Assembly: GCA_037447655.1 (NCBI GenBank)
Contig: JBBHKE010001074.1
Coordinates: 1-64,000, forward strand
Source of the DNA: Zygnema cylindricum
Lineage: Eukaryota; Streptophyta; Zygnematophyceae; Zygnematales; Zygnemataceae
Direction of reading: 5' to 3'
Length of the DNA: 64,000 nucleotides
The notes below the pieces were generated by a model. The model saw only the letters and a program-made list of their open reading frames with translations, was not told where the DNA came from and searched no databases. Of this stretch, positions 12,443 to 24,619 are shown piece after piece. The position numbers were made by a program, and so were the translations under genes. The first letter of the stretch is position 1. The number at the start of each line of letters is the position of its first letter.

Positions 12443-12716
12443 TGGTTCGAAAGTAGGTGAAAGTAGGCCCATACAATATGCCTATTATACGCAAAACATA
12501 CAATATGACCTTAAGACCCATATTGTAATGGTCGCAAAATGAAAAAAAAAAGTAACAGGGTTGAGTTGCACATCGCTCGATAGAGAATTATACGTCATCG
12601 GACGGCCTCTGATCAAAGTAGCGATCAAAGTAGCGATCTAAGAAGATCACATGAAAAGCCCATAACACAACTTGCGCCTACAAAAGGCCTACCATAAAAC
12701 GCCTACTTTTGAACTA
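12443..12716. mobile_element. TAGTTCAAAAGTAGG-family inverted-repeat element (short)
   Basis: Left end TGGTTCGAAAGTAGG, right end CCTACTTTTGAACTA. It shares the internal blocks CCCATACAATATG and AGAAGATCACATGAAAAGCC with the longer member at 19340-19791. About 274 bp, with no coding capacity. Confidence 0.6.
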
Positions 12717-13348
12717 TGCCTCAGATGTTCCGGCAAAATTTCCGGTGCTTGTGGCGGCGCTGAAAGGGCCTCAAGCTGCGATACTCCCAAAGTGAATCCC
12801 GGAAACAGGCGTGCGGTGATGCCAAGTGGCAGGACGCGGCTGCAGCGAATCTTATGGATTCTGTACCTCAGCTCACAGGTAATGAGTCAATGATGACGAG
12901 TGGAAGGCCATTCGTCAAGCGCCACCGCCTATTTAACAGTTTACATGGACAGCCACGTGTCTATGAACTGTAATTGTGATACTCTAAGTGTAACCTTCCA
13001 TCAGGCGTTCCCAGTAACCGTACGGTCACGTTTATTGCCAGTAATATTTGTAATACCTTTCCATCAGGTCGTGTCAGCGAGGCAAAAATTGCTTACGTGT
13101 TGGATTGCGATTGGTACCGCGTAGGATCCTGTTGAGCCGGCCGGGAATAATGAAAGTTTTGAAAAGTACAAAATCTCAACTGCGTATCTGTACGAGCGGA
13201 CGCCTATTAAAATATCTATTATCGTCACGCTAATGTACAATCTGAACGTTTTTGTATTTGTCGTTGTACCAACGGCCACGAAAACCGTTGCAAAATGAAA
13301 ATTTGTACAAATGTCCATTCTATTGGAAAAATGGAGGAGATGGCAACT
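12717..13348. other. no gene seen
   Basis: Mixed sequence between two small transposons. No exon or family motif recognised. The same holds for 26449-27080 in the second copy. Confidence 0.35.
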
Positions 13349-13568
13349 GCACCGTGAATCGTTATTAGTGTTAATGTTTTTTTCGTCGCTTTAAGCATCT
13401 TTTCTCCGTACACACATGTCGGTTTTTAGATCTGACGGTTTTGATTCAAAGGTAAGACTCTCAGCTTCCGATTGACGGTATCAAATTGAGAATCGGACAG
13501 CTGTGTACGGAGAAAAGATGTTTTAAGTGGCAAAAAAAACATTAACACTAATAGCGATTCACGGTGTA
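13349..13568. mobile_element. CACCG-family foldback, subfamily with CTTTTCTCCGTACACAC arms
   Basis: Outer ends CACCGTGAATCGTTATTAGT and CACTAATAGCGATTCACGGTG. A second pair of arms lies inside (CATCTTTTCTCCGTACACAC and GTGTACGGAGAAAAGATG). About 220 bp, nearly all of it foldback. TA is present only at the right flank. Duplicate at 27081-27300. Confidence 0.7.
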
Positions 13569-14040
13569 CTGTACTTGATTGTGCACATTTATAAAGGAGG
13601 CGTGACAGGATGTCCTACAACCAAGATTTTGTCGTTGAACGGCTTTGATGTCAAAAGGTACACGCCATATGCCACATGTAAGTTTATAACTTCACGTCCG
13701 TCATGGATCGGCTCTGACTTTTACAAGTGGACCAATACACGCGTCCAGTAAGCGCTTAGTGTCCTCCTGAGGACAGTCGGAGGAGACTCGCCATGCACTG
13801 GATAGAAGGGGCGTTTGCGTCAAATATTCAAAATCGGACGGTGGAAGTTTTCGCCAAAAACTTTGGAGAATCTTAACGAATTTCTGGTAAACATCTTTTG
13901 TAAAAAAAAAAAAAAATAGTACGGCTTAGTACGGCAAGGTACTTTCTCTAGTAAACAACCCCACTTTTCGCCTGATGGAAGGTTACCCTAATTTATAAAG
14001 CTTAGGAGACGGTTCTTTGAAAGACGCGGAAATTGACCAC
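13569..14040. other. no gene seen between two foldback elements
   Basis: Only short frames, including a poly-A run near 13905. Nothing recognisable. Confidence 0.3.
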
Positions 14041-14247
14041 TACACCTTGAATCGCTATTAGTGTTAATAATTTTTCGCCACTTAAAGGTATCTTTTCTCC
14101 GTACACACCTATCCGATTTTTGCATGGAGACAGAGAATCTTGGCTTTCAATCGCAACTGTCAACTCTATAACCCGACAAGTGTGTACGGAGAAAAGATGC
14201 TTTACGTGGCGAAAAAAACATTAACCCTAATAGCGAGACACGGTGTA
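14041..14247. mobile_element. CACCG-family foldback, same subfamily as 13349
   Basis: TA-flanked ends CACCTTGAATCGCTATTAGT and CCTAATAGCGAGACACGGTG, with internal arms CTTTTCTCCGTACACAC and GTGTGTACGGAGAAAAG. Duplicate at 27773-27979. Confidence 0.68.
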
Positions 14248-15660
14248 CTACGCAACAAAAAAAAAAAGTGGCAGGATAAATTAAAAAGCACGATGGCAAC
14301 CCATGTGAGGGTGAAGTTCCATCAGACGAGAATCTTGTCAAAATGCTCAAAAGGTCTCAGGGGTAACATAGACCGTTGGATATTCATTCGCCAAGCATTT
14401 GCTTCATTTTTTTTGTAAATGGCGATGCGACACGCCGGAACACGCCGGATAATGAAGACACGTGTCAGAATGGCAACAAACAGAATTAAAAAGAAAATGC
14501 ACATGGTCTTATACATTCAAAAGTACAACCGAAATCACAAACAAGCTTTCGTCACGCAATTTTTGTTATCGCCCATCCGCCACACTATTTCTGACAACGC
14601 TCACTCATCATGCGAAAAAGCAGTACAGAAGTTGTGTCGTACGATGACCTGATCCGCACGTACATGGTATGCAAATGAAGATTTCAAGTTTAAGCTGGAC
14701 GGTGTAAAGAATATTTGACTATTTTCAATATGCGAACTTATCTTACGTGGTACCACTCAGTTTTGAACAAGTGGATTACAGACTCTACGCGATAGAACGT
14801 CGTTCAAAATGTTGCATCCTATAATGCTGGCTGTACAATTACAGAATTTTAGTATCCATTTTAAGTTGTAATATTATTTTTGATTAAATGGTTTTATTAT
14901 TTTTACATTTCGACGCATTTTTATGAACTTCAGAATTTTGTCCCGTGCGCATATTCATTATATGTGTGCGCATAGTACGAATGAAACCTCTGGTGAAAAC
15001 AACACATCGGTGACCACTTTTCCTACAGCAAATTAAAAAATGAGGAAGTAAACTACAGTAACTATCCTCAAATAGCAGAGCAAAAAAAAAAGCACAAAAA
15101 CTGGGAAAAGTTTCCAATGTTCAAAAATTTATGTCATTCACTCAAAAAACATATAACATAGGACAAACACTATAAAAAGCAAAAAGAGAACATATAATTA
15201 TCAACAAAAAGTCAAAAAACCTAAAAAGCCCTGAAAAAGTAATATTTAAGGAAAAAGCAATAACAGGACAACTCCCAACCATGACCAGCAAATGGATGTT
15301 GTTCATAATCAAACAATTGATAATTTCACATTGAATTAAAAACAGGAAAATAAAAAAAAAGAACATTCGAGTCTAACCAAAGCTTACAAGTTTTCTAAAC
15401 ACACCTAAAATTTCTCAAACTCACACACTATTCCTGTATAACCTAAGGCCAAAGCTTTCTGGCCTACTTGACTGGCGTTACCCTTCCCTCTGAAATTTTT
15501 TTTTTTTTCTAAAACCTTATACCCTAATATAACAAAAACCTGTGTATGATCAATCTGCAGAATGGACAATGGACAAATTGGTTTTAATTACAGCAACGGC
15601 TTTTACAGCTCCAGAACTCAACACTATTTAGTAACCTGCGAATCGCCAACTCGCAAGCCA
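14248..15660. other. no gene seen
   Basis: AT-rich sequence with poly-A/T runs downstream of the SGAT 3' end. No convincing exon. The counterpart 27980-29392 lies downstream of the complete SGAT gene. Confidence 0.35.
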
Positions 15661-16019
15661 AATCCGTCTCCCTGCTCCTCTCCCTCTCCTTATCCCATGT
15701 CATGTCATGTTTTTTGAGAAATTGATTTACACCCTGTCGTTTTCTCTCTCTTCCTCTCTCTCTCTCTCGCTCCCTCTGTCATGCTTTCCAAGAATTGTTC
15801 TACATCCTCCTCTTCCATTCCCTCCCTCCCATCTCATGTCATGTTTTTCGAGAATTGTTTTATGTCCTTGACTTCCTCTCCCTCTCCTCTCCCTCTCCTC
15901 TCCCTCTCCTCTCCCTCTCCCTCTCCTCCCCTCCCATTTCATGTCACATTTTTCGGAACTTGTTTAGCATTCTGTCGCCCTCTCTCTCCCATTCCATGTC
16001 ATGTTTTCCGAGAATTGGT
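15661..16019 (-). repeat. minisatellite directly 3' of the SGAT stop codon (copy 1)
   Basis: On the minus strand about five units start with a GGATGTAAA-like block and continue with CAATTCTCGGAAAACATGACATG and variants, separated by GA-rich runs. The first unit contains the SGAT stop codon. The GA/CT spacers vary in length. Duplicate at 29393-29751. Confidence 0.65.
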
Positions 16020-18516
16020 TTACATCCTGGAGGCAATAAGAGGTGTGGTTTTCTCAAAATGGGCGGAGGCTGCGGCCACTCCACTGCCGAGAGTGACGGG
16101 ATATCCGACTTCTCGAAGAGAAAGTTCGACTCCGGCCAAAGCACCGAGTAATTGCAACTGGAAAGTAGAAAACAAAGGAAGAAACAGAAAAAAGAAAAAA
16201 GGATGAAGGAAAAGAAGTTTAAACAGATTGGTGAGGGAAAGTTCGATTACTCGGAGGCCAACGCACCAAGTAATGGCAATGGAAAGGTGAAAGCAAAACG
16301 GAAAAAAGAAGAGGAAAAAGAAGTTTAAAGAGGTTGGTACACCGTGTATCGTTATTAGTGTTAATAACGATACACGGTGTAGTTTTAGTTTCAAGAAAGT
16401 CAACAAATTAAGTAATTATTGTTTCCAGTAAGTTCCACACCTTTCAACACACCCGAGTAGTTACGATAGGAACAACCAAAAAGTATGGAAATGAAAAAAG
16501 TAGATAGGAGTTCAACCAGGTTGCCAGTTTCAGTTCTAATCCCAGTTGACTACAAATGGTGCGACCCGTAAGACACAAAAAGGTCTTCGGTCTACAATCT
16601 AGTAACAAAAAATGGGTGGAAAGAAATACAATTTTAAGTTTAAGAGAGCGAGAGCGACTACATAACAATCAGCAGAACTAAAAAGTGAACAAAAAGAGGG
16701 AAACGGAAACAAACTAACAAGACCATGACAAAAAGTCAACCAAACAAAAAAAGTAAAAGAAATTTAGACTACAAAATAAAGAGACTTCCCTTTCCGTAGC
16801 TCATGAAAGAAAGACACATCACGACCATAAAATTGTTTTCACTACTCACCTCGTTGAGCTGTCCAAGGTGTCCAATTCGGAAAACTTTTCCATTGATTTT
16901 GTTAAGTCCCACTCCAAGACTGAGATTATACTTTTTCCAAGCAATCTTCACAATGTCATTGCTGTTAATATGGGGAGGAACCAATACAGCTGTGACAGTG
17001 TCACTATGCCATTCTGGCTTCTGGGTACAGAGTTTCAGTCCCCAAGCCTTAACTGCACATCTGCAAAACCCAAAAAAAATACAAGTTAATTTCTTTTCAC
17101 TAAAGTGGAATATGGTTTAGCGTGACTGCAGGTACATAAGCAACTCAAAATTTTAATATTGTGGTTCACTGAAGGTCAGTTGAAGTCTGAAAAAATGAAA
17201 GGTGTTTAACTTTTAAAAAATCGTGTTACAGTTTAGCATAACCGCGAGACATTAAAGACAAAGACAAAAAGTTAAAATACATTAGGATAGTCGTATATAG
17301 TTGGGGGTGCCTGCAAGTCCGTTAAGTCTAAAAAAAAGAAAAAGACAGTACATTTTTAAACGATAGCTGACTCTAGTTTGGCATGACCATAGATCTGAAA
17401 TGCCTAAAATTAAAATGAGGTTTTTGCAAGTAGAAAAGAATTATAAATGTCTGTTATAAATCACCACACCCATGAGAAAAGAAGGAAAAGGGAGCAAGAG
17501 TAGTGACCTTGAATGCAACAGTAGACAAGTTAGGCAGTTTGACGTACTTTAGATAAATAAAAGTAAAAATCTGGAAATAAAAGTTGGAATGACACTTAGA
17601 AGAAAGATTGATGAAAGAATAGTTAGTTTTTTGGAAAGTAAATATCCCATAAATACAAATTTTTCCCAACACATTTATCAGTTTCCGCCAAAGTTTGTGA
17701 ATCTTTGTGCAAAATTGTGATTACCACTTCACAACATTTTTCTTACCACATAAACAAGTCCTAGTAGTTAACAACAAGGCCAGCTCTCACAAGAAATTTT
17801 CAAACATTAAAGAGATATTATTTATTACTAACACTTGTCGTCCTATTTAGATGTTTACTTGAGAACCTGATTGTTCACCATTAATGCATTTTCCTAAGAT
17901 AGATGATCCTGAGATGATACTGAAAAGGTAACATTCACAATCTGACTTAAAAATCAAAAGAATCTCATTGACACAAAACACCAAAAAGCAATCAATAAGA
18001 AAAGAGTACACACTAAACTTAATGACCCATTCTTCAAACGGATCCTCAAATTTTCCAAAACATCTCAATTTAACCGAGGACCAAAACTTAGTAATGTCAT
18101 CAAAACTGCAAAATTCTTTCCCTTTGAAGACACACTCGCAGTAATTACAGCATGTGACTCCCACAGCATATTTGAAACTGTCTTTGTTTCCATAGAGAGT
18201 TAAATTGAAAGCAACATCATAATTGAATCCACATTTTCTTTCTTCCCTCTCACCTGGTTCCCTCCGCCAGCCTTGTGTGACGTTTAAAAACATTTTGGAG
18301 ACCTTCCTCGAACAAAAGATCCAGACTAGCCCGAAGCCCATACAGCATCTGTAAAAAAAAAGTCCAAAAAATACCCAAACACATTACACTTTTCATTTCA
18401 GAAGTAGCTTTTTACATTCTTTCTACCCAGAGAAATGCAGAAGAATAAGCGAACAAAGAAATACACTGCAGAACTCCTCTTGATCAACAGAGCCTCCTCA
18501 AGAGCGCAAGACGCTT
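16020..18516 (-). pseudogene. truncated copy of serine:glyoxylate aminotransferase (exons 5-7)
   Basis: Carries exon 5 (18254-18348, MLYGLRASLDLL..), exon 6 (16850-17060, CAVKAWGLKLCTQ..) and exon 7 (16020-16157, LQLLGALAGVEL.., ending ASRM and stop), with intact splice sites. Exons 1-4, which hold the PLP-binding lysine region, are missing: homology ends at 18516, 168 bp upstream of exon 5, inside intron 4. The exons look identical to the complete gene at 29752-34629. It cannot make an active enzyme by itself. It might be transcribed from a fortuitous promoter or generate chimeric transcripts; nothing in the sequence shows this. Confidence 0.88.
16338..16381. mobile_element. 44-bp perfect palindrome, minimal CACCG-family element
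   Basis: Arms TACACCGTGTATCGTTATTA and its exact inverse (20 bp each) around a 4-bp centre GTGT. The arms are the terminal repeats of the larger elements in this window, so this is an element reduced to its two ends. It lies in intron 6 of the SGAT copy; duplicate at 30070-30113. Confidence 0.75.
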
Positions 18517-19339
18517 GTGGAGAGTAGAGGAAACACTTTAAATTGAAGGGTTGAGCCACGAGGGCAAGAGACCAAGCTAATGTTATGTGGACAGTAGCTT
18601 CTTCTAATTTAAAGTTATCCTTATGTGAGTGTTTTCCAATGTGAATGTGTATTTTCCAATGTGTGGAATGTGTAGTTGGAATTGTTTGTAGTAATGGGAT
18701 TTTCTGAGAGGTAGGAGATCCTGTTATAACTCGTCTCAAGACTTTTTTGCGTTCAACTCCCGGAATTTGCGGGAATCGATATCATTTTTGAGACGACTGA
18801 CGAGGTCTTTGAAAACTTTGGCCAGACAATTTTAGTTTTTTGTTCCTCATAATAACAAAAATTACACGTGCACAAAGATGAGAGGCCTAAATGATTTCCC
18901 ACCGTCGTCGCAATCATTGCACTTTGGAGCAATATGGGCTCGAATCCAATGACGTCACCTTAGGTCAAAGTTGGGTCTTAAGCACGATTGAACCGATAAT
19001 TAAAGCCAATACAATGAACAGATCCAAGAAATTACGCCACTCACATATCGACACGTAGTGAAAAACTACAAAAAAGAAAATAATGTAGAAGCATTCGAGT
19101 ATTTTTTATACGGTTGTTTTCCGCGTCTCAAAAGTTTGATTGGATCTATTATTGAACGTATTATTTTTAAGCGAATCTAGAGTACATATTCTTTCGCATA
19201 AAATCTAAGTGTGAGGACGTAACTGGCCCTCAAAGATTTCCCGCGGCTACAATTATTGCACTATCTCGGAATTGTTTTTTGCGCTCAGCGCATTTCAAAT
19301 AAAAACCCCAAAAGTGGCTTGAATTGCCGCTTAAAGCCT
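18517..19339. other. no gene seen, first unique sequence after the duplication
   Basis: Starts GTGGAGAGTAGAGGAAACAC immediately after the breakpoint. AT-rich, without recognisable coding content. Confidence 0.35.
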
Positions 19340-19791
19340 TAGTTCAAAAGTAGGTGACCGTACGCCCATACAATATGCGTATTGTATGCAAAACATACAA
19401 TATGGCCTTAAGACCCATATTGTATTGGCCACAAAATGAAATAAAATAGTAGCAGGGTTGAGTTGCACATGGATCGATAGAGAATTAAACGTCATGTCTA
19501 AATTTGAAAAAAAAATCGGACAAAATAATCTTTTTCTGTGAGTTTTGAGCGACTTTTTATTCAAACCGTCAGATTTGGACGATCTGACGGTCGTTGATGA
19601 AAGTAACGATATAAGAAGATCACATGAAAAGCCCATAACACAACTTACGATAGGACTATCGTCAAATTCGGACGATCGGACGGTTGTTGATGAAAGTAGG
19701 GATCTAAGAAGATCACATGGAAAGCCCGTAACAGAACTTACGCTAAAAGCGGCCTACAAAAGGCCCACCAAAAAACGCTACTTTTGAACTA
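19340..19791. mobile_element. TAGTTCAAAAGTAGG-family inverted-repeat element (long)
   Basis: Ends TAGTTCAAAAGTAG and CTACTTTTGAACTA. About 452 bp. It contains an internal direct repeat of about 100 bp (blocks around 19575-19660 and 19672-19745, each with GATGAAAGTA, AGAAGATCACATG and AAGCCC), so this member is longer than the one at 12443. Confidence 0.65.
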
Positions 19792-20047
19792 TGCTTGAAG
19801 GTTCTATACTACTATAATTCCGCTGGTTCTGGCTTCAGAATGCATGATTTGGACAATGCTGACGTGGCGTAGTTTGCGAGGCTTGTTACAAAATCGACAA
19901 CAAGTACACGAGTTTATTTCCAAAATCGCGATGGTTAAAACCACCTCGCCGTGAAGCATGAATAAACACGTTAGAGACGAAAATCCCTAACAAACTCAAA
20001 GCAGAAATATAAATATTAAACTGAAAGAAGATATACACTTAAAGCAC

Positions 20048-20640
20048 TACACCGCCAATCGCTATTAGCGTTATGAACGCTATATATCGGCACCCCCAAA
20101 TTTTTCCCCCAAAACCTGAAATAGAATTAATAACACTATTTTTTTAATAACGTTAACTAAGGTACTAGTGAATTAGCCATAATAATTATAATTTGTGATT
20201 TTCTTGAATAGTGTGGTGTACGGAAGTGTCAGTCTTTACAAAATGGTACTTTGTTAAGTAAAAAAATACATAATATGGACTAAAATAATCGCGTTCTCAC
20301 ATAAAACTGCGCTCATAATAAAATGCAGAATAAAATTGTACTTATTTAAGTGTAAGAATATTGATCGGGTATCAATTATACGAGAAAAAACCCAAATTAG
20401 AGTTATAAATAAATTTGAGTAAAAAGACACGGCGGTGTACAATTAGTCAGCTTTTGTACTTTTACCTATTTTACTGTAAAGATCCTGATAACAGGTCTGT
20501 TGTACCCAAATTGGCATTACGGAACAATTAGGGTAAATTTTTTTTATTTTAAATCTTGAAAAACTCAAATTAGCGTTAATAAACGCTAATTAATTCTTGA
20601 TATTAATAATTTTGAAATGGTACTTACAATTGGCGGTGAA
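20048..20640. mobile_element. CACCG-family inverted-repeat element, long form
   Basis: Left end TACACCGCCAATCGCTATTA, right end CAATTGGCGGTG followed by AA instead of TA. The core block AATAGTGTGGTGTACGG and the following GTAAAAAAATACATAATATGG are shared with the members at 37719, 42227 and 51028. About 593 bp, no transposase. Confidence 0.65.
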
Positions 20641-21589
20641 CTTCACACCCTAAACACAAAAACTAAGGTGGGCCTTCAGGCTAAAGCCTAAATCTGTGCC
20701 ACAAAGGTCAAAATTACTACTAACATCTATATGCATCTAAAGGCGCTTTACTCAATCGAAAAGTCCTCAGCTATCATACACCATTGTGCTATGTTGAATA
20801 TAGGCCAAAAACATGACACGTTAAAAGGTGACGAAGATAAGTTAGCCGTGGTGGGAAAGGGTTGTAAGGTTATCCAAATTTAAAAGGTTGTTAAGAAAAA
20901 TACGTAATAATTTTTTGAACAACGAATCTGAGGTCTACAGGGCTTTAGAGCAAGTGATCTCGGTGTGCATAGTTTTGTTTCTTGAAGGCAACTACATCTC
21001 GAGCCTGTATGTGATACTGAAGGCGAGGAAACATGGAGTCTTGCAAGGTTTGTAATAACTACGCCAACCAATGTTCTCTCGGCTCAGTAGAAACACACCA
21101 CAAGAGGGTGGCACATAACATTAGCTTGATAATAATGGGTTCCAACAACCTTCTACATTTCAATTCCTAATGGTCGATATGTGTCGTGCGATAGTATTTA
21201 TTGGTCCGATATAATATATTTATTTCGTCCCATCTTGAGTTACTATTTTACCCCTAGTGAACACTTAACAACAAGACTCCCCAAGTACCTTCTTTTAGGC
21301 TTTGGTGCAACGGGCACTCAAAACTCAACTTAGAGGTTTGACATTTGAATGTTGGATGTCTCACTTGTCTATTTCATAAGATACACCACTCTTACTCTCG
21401 TGTTATGCAAATCTTTTTCACAAACATGCCGACAAGAAAACAATATTCAGAAATGATAAAATATACCATTGACGTGCTATGTCCAAATATAAACTCAATA
21501 TATATAAACAAATCATATCAATGTCTAAGAGAATAACTAAAATCGACACCCCAAAAATTCAATACTTAAAGCTTAAAATTCTAAAATGG
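20641..21589. other. no gene seen
   Basis: AT-rich sequence without a recognisable exon or repeat family. Confidence 0.35.
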
Positions 21590-22540
21590 AAGGAGACAAC
21601 GAGAGGAGAATTGGGAAAGAGAGAGAGAGAGTGAGAGTGGGAGGTCCGATAGATAAGACACTGAAAAAGAAAGTCTAGAGAATGTCGTGCACGTGACTAA
21701 AATGATGGTAAACATGCAACACCATCAGCTTCAAGAAAAATGATAAAGATATAAGCAACAAAGTCATAAGCCTAGTAGAAAATTAGTGACATAAATCTGT
21801 ACAGACAGCGAGCAACAAATTATAATATCATAAGGAAAGGTAAAGGTAGGGTGAGAGAGGAAGCTAGGAGGCCCTGTCTAATAGGGTGAGAAAAATAGGA
21901 GAGGATTTGACAAGAGAGGATACCAAAAAGAGAGTAGCGAATAGTAGAAAAAAGTAAGGGGGAGAGAAAGAGAGACGGGGGTGGATAGAGAGATACAAAA
22001 AGATAGAGAGAACAACGTCCTCCCTTCCACCCTCTTCCCATGTCTCCCCTACTTCCATCCTTTTCTCCCTCTTTCTACCTCTCCTTTCCCCTTTCTATCT
22101 TTCTCACTGTCCTTCCCCCTTTCACTCGCTCGCTATATTCCCCCCACCCTACCTTCCCCCCATCCTTCTTTCCTCCCTCCCTCATTTCTTCACCCCCTCC
22201 CTCTCTCCATCCTCTTCATCCATCCTTTATTTTAAATTTAGGGTTTAAACCTTGAGATTTACGTTATAGGTTTAAAAACACGAATGTGTGATTAGTTGAA
22301 GGAGAAGTGGCGGGGAGAGGATGTGGGATGTAGTGGGTTGGTCAGAGAGGGGTGGAAAGAAAGAAAGAAAATGAGAGAGCTTGAGTGAGAGAGAGGGGGG
22401 GGAGGGTCAAAGCGACTAACTCACTCCCTCTTTGCCCCACTGCCTCCCTCCTCCCCTACTTCACACTTATCCACCTTCCTTCCCACCATTCACCCCCCCC
22501 TCTCTTTCTCTCGCCCTCCTTTCCTCACTCCCTCCTAACC
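21590..22540. repeat. polypurine tract facing polypyrimidine tract
   Basis: The plus strand is GA-rich over about 21590-22010, then strongly C/T-rich over 22018-22235, GA-rich again near 22300-22410 and C/T-rich at 22430-22540. The apparent reading frames here are low-complexity artefacts. Confidence 0.7.
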
Positions 22541-23111
22541 GTAAAAGGTTTTATAACGTTGTTTTGCATTAATGCACCCAAAATTATGCCGATATGTCGA
22601 GTTCGTGCCATATCGCATTACATCATCGCAGTGAGAAAACAACCCTCTAAACTTAATATTTAACCACATTGAGAGCCTATTTAAAACAAAGTGACACCTA
22701 CCAACTATTAGAGAAATATTCCTCCCGTGTTTCAAACGATTTTTAGTGTTTAAGAAAACGCAAGTATGCAAAAATTGTGTTTTTTCACGTCATCTTTGTG
22801 TATGGAAAAAATATTGCAGGGCTAGCAGACTTCGAGTGTCATTTGCAAAACCCTCCACTGTTGTCGCCTCTCTTTTTCCCTCTCTCCCTCCCTCTCCCCC
22901 ACTCCTTGTTCAAGTAAATTAAGACAAATTGATATGAGAAGAAAAAACTATACAAATTTGTTGGCTACGTTTGCGTAGAAATCGGGGACAAGTAAAGAGA
23001 AAAAAGTAATTGGAGGCTTGTAGAAAAAAATATAACCATTTATTATATTTAAGAATTTGGGTCAAAATTTAGGGGAACCGGATTAGCGTTATATAAGCTA
23101 ATAGCGAACTG
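22541..23111. other. no gene; possible remnant end of another CACCG-family element
   Basis: Mostly featureless. The last 35 bp (GATTAGCGTTATATAAGCTA and the AATAGCGAACTGTG that follows) resemble an element end abutting the next element, suggesting insertion of one beside another. Confidence 0.3.
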
Positions 23112-23277
23112 TGCACCGTGAATCGCTATTAACGTTCATGACTCTAATTGAGGTATCCTGTTTTTTTCGGCAAATTCTCAGATAGAACCAATCATTCTAA
23201 ATGTTCCTACACGTTATTTGAGGTACCACACTTATTATGATTAATAACTCTAATAAAATGTCGTTTTAAATAGTGTG

Positions 23278-24619
23278 TGAAATTATATGGGCTCCATTGC
23301 CACACAGAATTCTTGGATCAAAAGAAGCTAATCTAGAAAGTGTCGACTCTAAGTTTATATAAACCCAAATGATTCACCCCTTGACAATCAGAACCCATTA
23401 CAGCTTCACTCCTGTGAACTAAAACTTTCTGTGTGCTCAGTTCCACCACAGAATGCAAAATTAGAATATGAGATTTGGACACATTCACCCACTTTGACTT
23501 TCCCTTAGAAATGCAGCCAACCTGGCAGGCAAACACTTTGACCGACTACACCCCTGTGTAGTCTGGACTCCCTTGAGTCCGCAGCAAAAAGAATCACTGA
23601 ATTTGGTGGACTCCCTTGAGTCCGCAGCAAAAAGAATCACTGAATTTGGTCAACTGAGTTGATGGTTATGGCTGGCCAAAGTTTGCCATTTATACAAGGT
23701 GCTTTTTGGGAGAGGCAGCTACCTACCTGAAATATTCTAAGTCCTAAACCCCTCTCTAAACCCTCTAGTACTGAGGTACGGACCAATCACATTACTGTAT
23801 AGTATATAAAGGTACAGATGCCGGTCTACCTTTTGTACGGTCATCGTACGACATGGCTAAAAAGTCAACACATGTCTTATCCGGATTCGCTCTTATATTC
23901 TCCGGAGTTCCTGCCTCCAAATCTTATCTCTCCACGCGGTGCCACGTCATGCCGCGTCAGAAAAATGGTAGCGTACAAAAAAGTACAAGTGTCGGAGTAC
24001 TTTCTGTACGTACATTGTACGATGTCGCCATAGTGCGACATTTGTCACTTCCAGATTTTTTTTCTGCCGTTCCGGAAATTCTGTAATCCCATACGTTGTT
24101 GCCACGTGTCATCCAGGGTGGCGGAGTCCAAAACCGCCAAATTGTCCTTTCCGCAAGACTGGCGCTAAACACGGCCGTCCGATTGATATAGGTATTAAAT
24201 ACGAACTGTCGAAACAAATGTCCGTACTATTTGTTTCGTTCGGTACTAATAGTACAACTGTTTCTATGTCCTATAGACCGTAATCTAGTTAAATGGGAAA
24301 ACCTACGTGTATGTGTTTATATACATATCAAACCCTATACACCTTAGCACAAGTCCTAGACTAAACGGACAAAGCTAACGGCTATTATGACGGACGGCAA
24401 GTACCAGGATCAAATCCTGGGTCCGTCATTCCTTTTGGTAAATCTACTCAGATTCCACTACCTGTCTCTTTAGACAGCTTAGGCAGCCATGGCTCTAGCT
24501 CCCTCTTCAGCCTCCAGTGACTACAACAAGTGTGGGGGCTTGGAGAAGAAGTTAGAGGCAGACTGCCTCTGCTATTTTCCTATCCTAAAATAGACCTAGA
24601 AAATACTCAAATATCAACC
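23278..24619 (-). mobile_element. truncated copia-type insertion: LTR, leader and six gag codons (R2)
   Basis: On the minus strand the LTR runs 24619-23555, followed by the leader and ATGGAGCCCATATAATTTCA, where the insertion stops exactly at the GTGTG flank. It is homologous to R1 at 9609-10887 with many differences left of 24321. The other LTR and the whole interior are missing, yet a 5-bp target duplication flanks the piece. Confidence 0.72.
23565..23650. repeat. 43-bp tandem duplication in the R2 LTR
   Basis: The block GGACTCCCTTGAGTCCGCAG..GAATTTGGT occurs twice in a row. R1 has it once. The block lies next to the LTR 3' end. Confidence 0.8.

Larger units (their letters stand above)
10589..18516. 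repeat. segmental duplication, copy 1 (recipient)
   Basis: Matches 24321-32248 at a constant offset of 13732. Only one difference was noticed (17918 T versus 31650 C); the comparison was by eye, not by alignment. The right end is sharp: both read ..GCGCAAGACGCTT, then diverge at 18517/32249. The left end lies inside the shared LTR: left of 10589 the two sites differ often, right of it they do not. Contents: LTR start, half of an inverted-repeat element, several small transposons, and SGAT exons 5-7. Confidence 0.92.

Noticed and set aside
15781-16206. 141- and 118-residue Ser/Pro/Leu-rich frames on the plus strand (and at 29513-29938)
   Set aside because: They are readings of the CT-rich minisatellite and of the antisense of SGAT exon 7, not a gene.
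17847-18341. 164-residue minus-strand frame (and 31579-32073)
   Set aside because: It runs through the true SGAT exon 5 in the wrong frame and then into intron 5. The correct frame (MLYGLRASLDLL..) has splice borders and family similarity.
23278-24619. Intact solo LTR
   Set aside because: A leader and the first gag codons are attached at one side, so it is not a clean solo LTR.
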